NCBI RefSeq assembly: GCF_000374145.1
Contig: NZ_KB893654.1
Coordinates: forward strand, 1,050,117 to 1,114,116
Direction: 5' to 3'
Source of the DNA: Neomegalonema perideroedes DSM 15528
GTDB taxonomy: Bacteria; Pseudomonadota; Alphaproteobacteria; Rhodobacterales; Rhodobacteraceae
Length of the DNA: 64,000 nt
The notes beneath the pieces are model-generated. The model made no database searches. It saw only the letters and a program-made list of their open reading frames with translations, and was not told where the DNA came from. The position numbers and the translations under genes are program-made. Below, piece by piece: positions 62,490 through 64,000 of this stretch; the stretch's first letter is position 1, and each line of letters opens with the position of its first letter.

Positions 62490-62722
62490 GAGAGTTCTCC
62501 TGAAGGAGTGCAGCGAGAAGAGGGGGAGGTGGTGGAGCGGCGGGCGCCGCGTCGCCCTTTGGGCCAGACCTCGAAGCCGATGCGCTCCAGCACGTCGGCG
62601 ATCAGGGCGGCATGGCGCATTGGAATTTCTCGGTCATTTCGGTCCTTCTCCTGTCCGCTCCGCCGGTCCGACGGCCCTTCACGCGCTTTGTCGGTATGGT
62701 TTGGGCCAAACCATACCGACAT
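62486..62722 (-). CDS. Possible small protein upstream of the pseudo-caspase
   Basis: A 78-residue frame beginning at the right edge of the 33-bp palindrome (ATG 62722-62720, with GGAG directly upstream) and ending in an ATGA overlap with the pseudo-caspase start. An internal ATG at residue 35 would give a 44-residue protein (MRHAALIADVLERIGFEVWP). No family is recognised and composition is Arg/Ser-rich, so it may be only a leader frame. Confidence 0.3.
   Translation of the reverse strand: MSVWFGPNHTDKAREGPSDRRSGQEKDRNDREIPMRHAALIADVLERIGFEVWPKGRRGARRSTTSPSSRCTPSGELS
62689..62721. promoter_or_regulatory. Perfect 33-bp palindrome containing CATACCGACA on both strands
   Basis: The 16-base arms 62689-62704 (TGTCGGTATGGTTTGG) and 62706-62721 are exact reverse complements around one centre base (G, 62705). 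It lies between the divergent pseudo-caspase and caspase-Sel1 genes, 55 bp from the ATG of the latter. Each arm carries the decamer seen once upstream of the other two caspase genes. It could be a dimer operator or a transcribed hairpin. Confidence 0.7.
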
Positions 62723-62776
62723 CTCCAGACGCAGGCGCGCGGCTTTCGCGCGGCGGAGCCCCGGGAGGAGAAGACG

Positions 62777-64000
62777 ATGGCGCGGGAGAGACGTTCATGG
62801 CGAGGGTTCAGGATCGCGGTTCTGGTCTGCGCGGTCTCGTCTCCGGGCGGAGCCTGGGCGAAGTCGGCGGCTCTGGTGATCGGCAATCGGAGCTATGCGA
62901 ACCTCGGCGCGCTGGAGAAGACCATCGAGGACGCCGAGGGCTATGCGGCGGTCCTGCGCCGTCAGGGCTTCGCGGTGACGCTGCTGACGGACCTCGACGA
63001 GAGCCGGACGCGCAGCGCGGTGGGCGCCTTCGTGGAGAGCGTGGAGCCGGGCGACGTGGCGGCCTTCGTCTTCTCGGGCCATGGCTGGAGTTCGGGCGGG
63101 GTGAACTACCTCATGCCGGTGGACATGCCGCGCTCGGGCTCGCCGAGCGAGGCGGAGGACCGCTCCCTGCCGCTGATCAACGGAGCGAATGGAATTCTGG
63201 ACCGTCTGACGCGGCGGGGGGCTCGGGTGCGGATCGCGATCATCGACGCCTGCCGCGACAATCCCTTCTCCGACGGGAGCAAGAGCTTTGGGACGCGGGG
63301 TCTGGCGCGCGATCAGCGGTCGAACGGGAATTTCATCGCCTATTCGGCGAGTCCGGGCCAGCAGGCGCGGGATTTCCTGCGCCCCGGCGAGACGGAGCGC
63401 TATTCGGTCTTCACGCGGGTGTTTCTGCCCTATCTGGAGCAGAATCTCCCGCTCTCCCATGCGATGAAGCTGACGCAGGGACGGGTGTCCTCTCTGGCGT
63501 CGAGCGTCGGCCATGCGCAAAATCCTGATTATTCGGATGGGGTGGACGGTTATTTCTGCCTCTCGGGCGCCTGTCCGGGCTGGGATCTGGCGATCGCGCC
63601 GCCCCCTGCGCCGCCCCCGGCTCCAAGGCCGCAGCCGGCTCCCGCGCCCGCCCCTGCGGCGGCTCCGGTTCACGTCGCTCCTGCGCCGCCCCCCGCGCCC
63701 GCCTCTGCTGGAACCCCCGCCCCTCTCCTGCCCGCGCCGGGCAGCTTGGCGGCCGAATTTCTGGAGCGCGCCGGAGCCGGAAACGCGGCGGATATGTTCA
63801 ATCTCGGCTTTCGCTATAGCCGCGGGATCGAGGGCGCGCCGCAGAGCGACGCCGAAGCGGTTCGCTGGTGGCGGCGGGCGGCGGAGCTGGGAGACGCCTC
63901 AGCCATGTTCAATCTCGGCCTCATGTATAGGAACGGGTGGGGCGTGGCGCAGGATGAGGCCGAGGCGGTGCGGCTCTATCGGCGGGCGGCGGATCTGGGA
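62777..64000 (+). CDS. Exported caspase-fold peptidase with Sel1 repeats (runs off window)
   Basis: The first 408 codons of an open frame that continues beyond the window. A signal peptide (ending AWA-KSA) is followed by a caspase domain starting AALVIGNRSYANLGALEKTI. The catalytic His is His102 in FSGHGWSSGGVNYLMPVD and the Cys is Cys159 in IIDACRDNPF. A long Pro/Ala linker spans about 274-325, then Sel1 repeats (ADMFNLGFRYSRGIEGAPQ, EAVRWWRRAAELGDASAMF, EAVRLYRRAADLG). The last 48 bases closely match the orphan fragment at 36765. It is the paralogue of the gene at 35323-36669. Confidence 0.88.
   Translation, partial: MARERRSWRGFRIAVLVCAVSSPGGAWAKSAALVIGNRSYANLGALEKTIEDAEGYAAVLRRQGFAVTLLTDLDESRTRSAVGAFVESVEPGDVAAFVFSGHGWSSGGVNYLMPVDMPRSGSPSEAEDRSLPLINGANGILDRLTRRGARVRIAIIDACRDNPFSDGSKSFGTRGLARDQRSNGNFIAYSASPGQQARDFLRPGETERYSVFTRVFLPYLEQNLPLSHAMKLTQGRVSSLASSVGHAQNPDYSDGVDGYFCLSGACPGWDLAIAPPPAPPPAPRPQPAPAPAPAAAPVHVAPAPPPAPASAGTPAPLLPAPGSLAAEFLERAGAGNAADMFNLGFRYSRGIEGAPQSDAEAVRWWRRAAELGDASAMFNLGLMYRNGWGVAQDEAEAVRLYRRAADLG

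Overview
The window is high-GC DNA with tightly packed operons. Many genes overlap by ATGA or GTGA. The gene set (LivFGMHK-type transporter, KPN_01858/Avi_7169-type monooxygenase cluster, FrnE-like DsbA, formate dehydrogenase-N with a TAT signal, TolA-like C-terminal domain) suggests an alphaproteobacterium. That placement is inference from gene content; no rRNA or housekeeping marker is present.

Layout. 1-5.4 kb: 5' part of a Gfo/Idh/MocA oxidoreductase, then a complete branched-chain amino-acid-type ABC transporter (binding protein, livH, livM, livG, livF). 5.4-10.5 kb: a three-gene lipid-linked sugar transfer operon (ArnT-like, GT2, GtrA), divergent from an OmpR-type two-component pair. 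11-15.8 kb: a four-gene Csu-type chaperone/usher pilus operon. 16-24.9 kb: an eight-gene minus-strand cluster of flavin monooxygenases, alkylhydroperoxidase-like proteins and a peptide/opine-type ABC transporter. 25-26.1 kb: a FrnE-like DsbA and a 60-residue protein.

26.4-31.8 kb is the most unusual block. Three different dynamin/TRAFAC-like GTPases, a membrane-anchored coiled-coil protein and a YkgJ-type cysteine-cluster protein are strung together with overlapping start and stop codons. It adjoins a region (31.8-37 kb) with two exported caspase-fold proteins, one carrying a TolA-like C-terminal domain and one carrying Sel1 repeats, plus debris of further family members. A third caspase-Sel1 gene and a catalytically dead caspase homologue lie at 61.8-64 kb. 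A 10-bp motif, CATACCGACA, lies upstream of every caspase-like gene; at 62.7 kb it forms part of a perfect 33-bp palindrome.

37-43.4 kb: a binding protein/XpaC/VWA operon, then a Na/Pi cotransporter with an orphan PstS-like protein. 43.8-48.5 kb: MaoC-Pta fusion with acetate kinase, a SMI1/KNR4 protein and NhaA. 48.9-53.5 kb: acyl-CoA dehydrogenase-like, PhnD-like, MetE-like, OsmC-like and LysR genes. 53.5-56.7 kb: an atypical NtrC-like response regulator with its histidine kinase. 56.9-61.7 kb: formate dehydrogenase-N with an in-frame UGA (selenocysteine) codon.

All family calls come from reading motifs in the translated sequence; no database search was possible.
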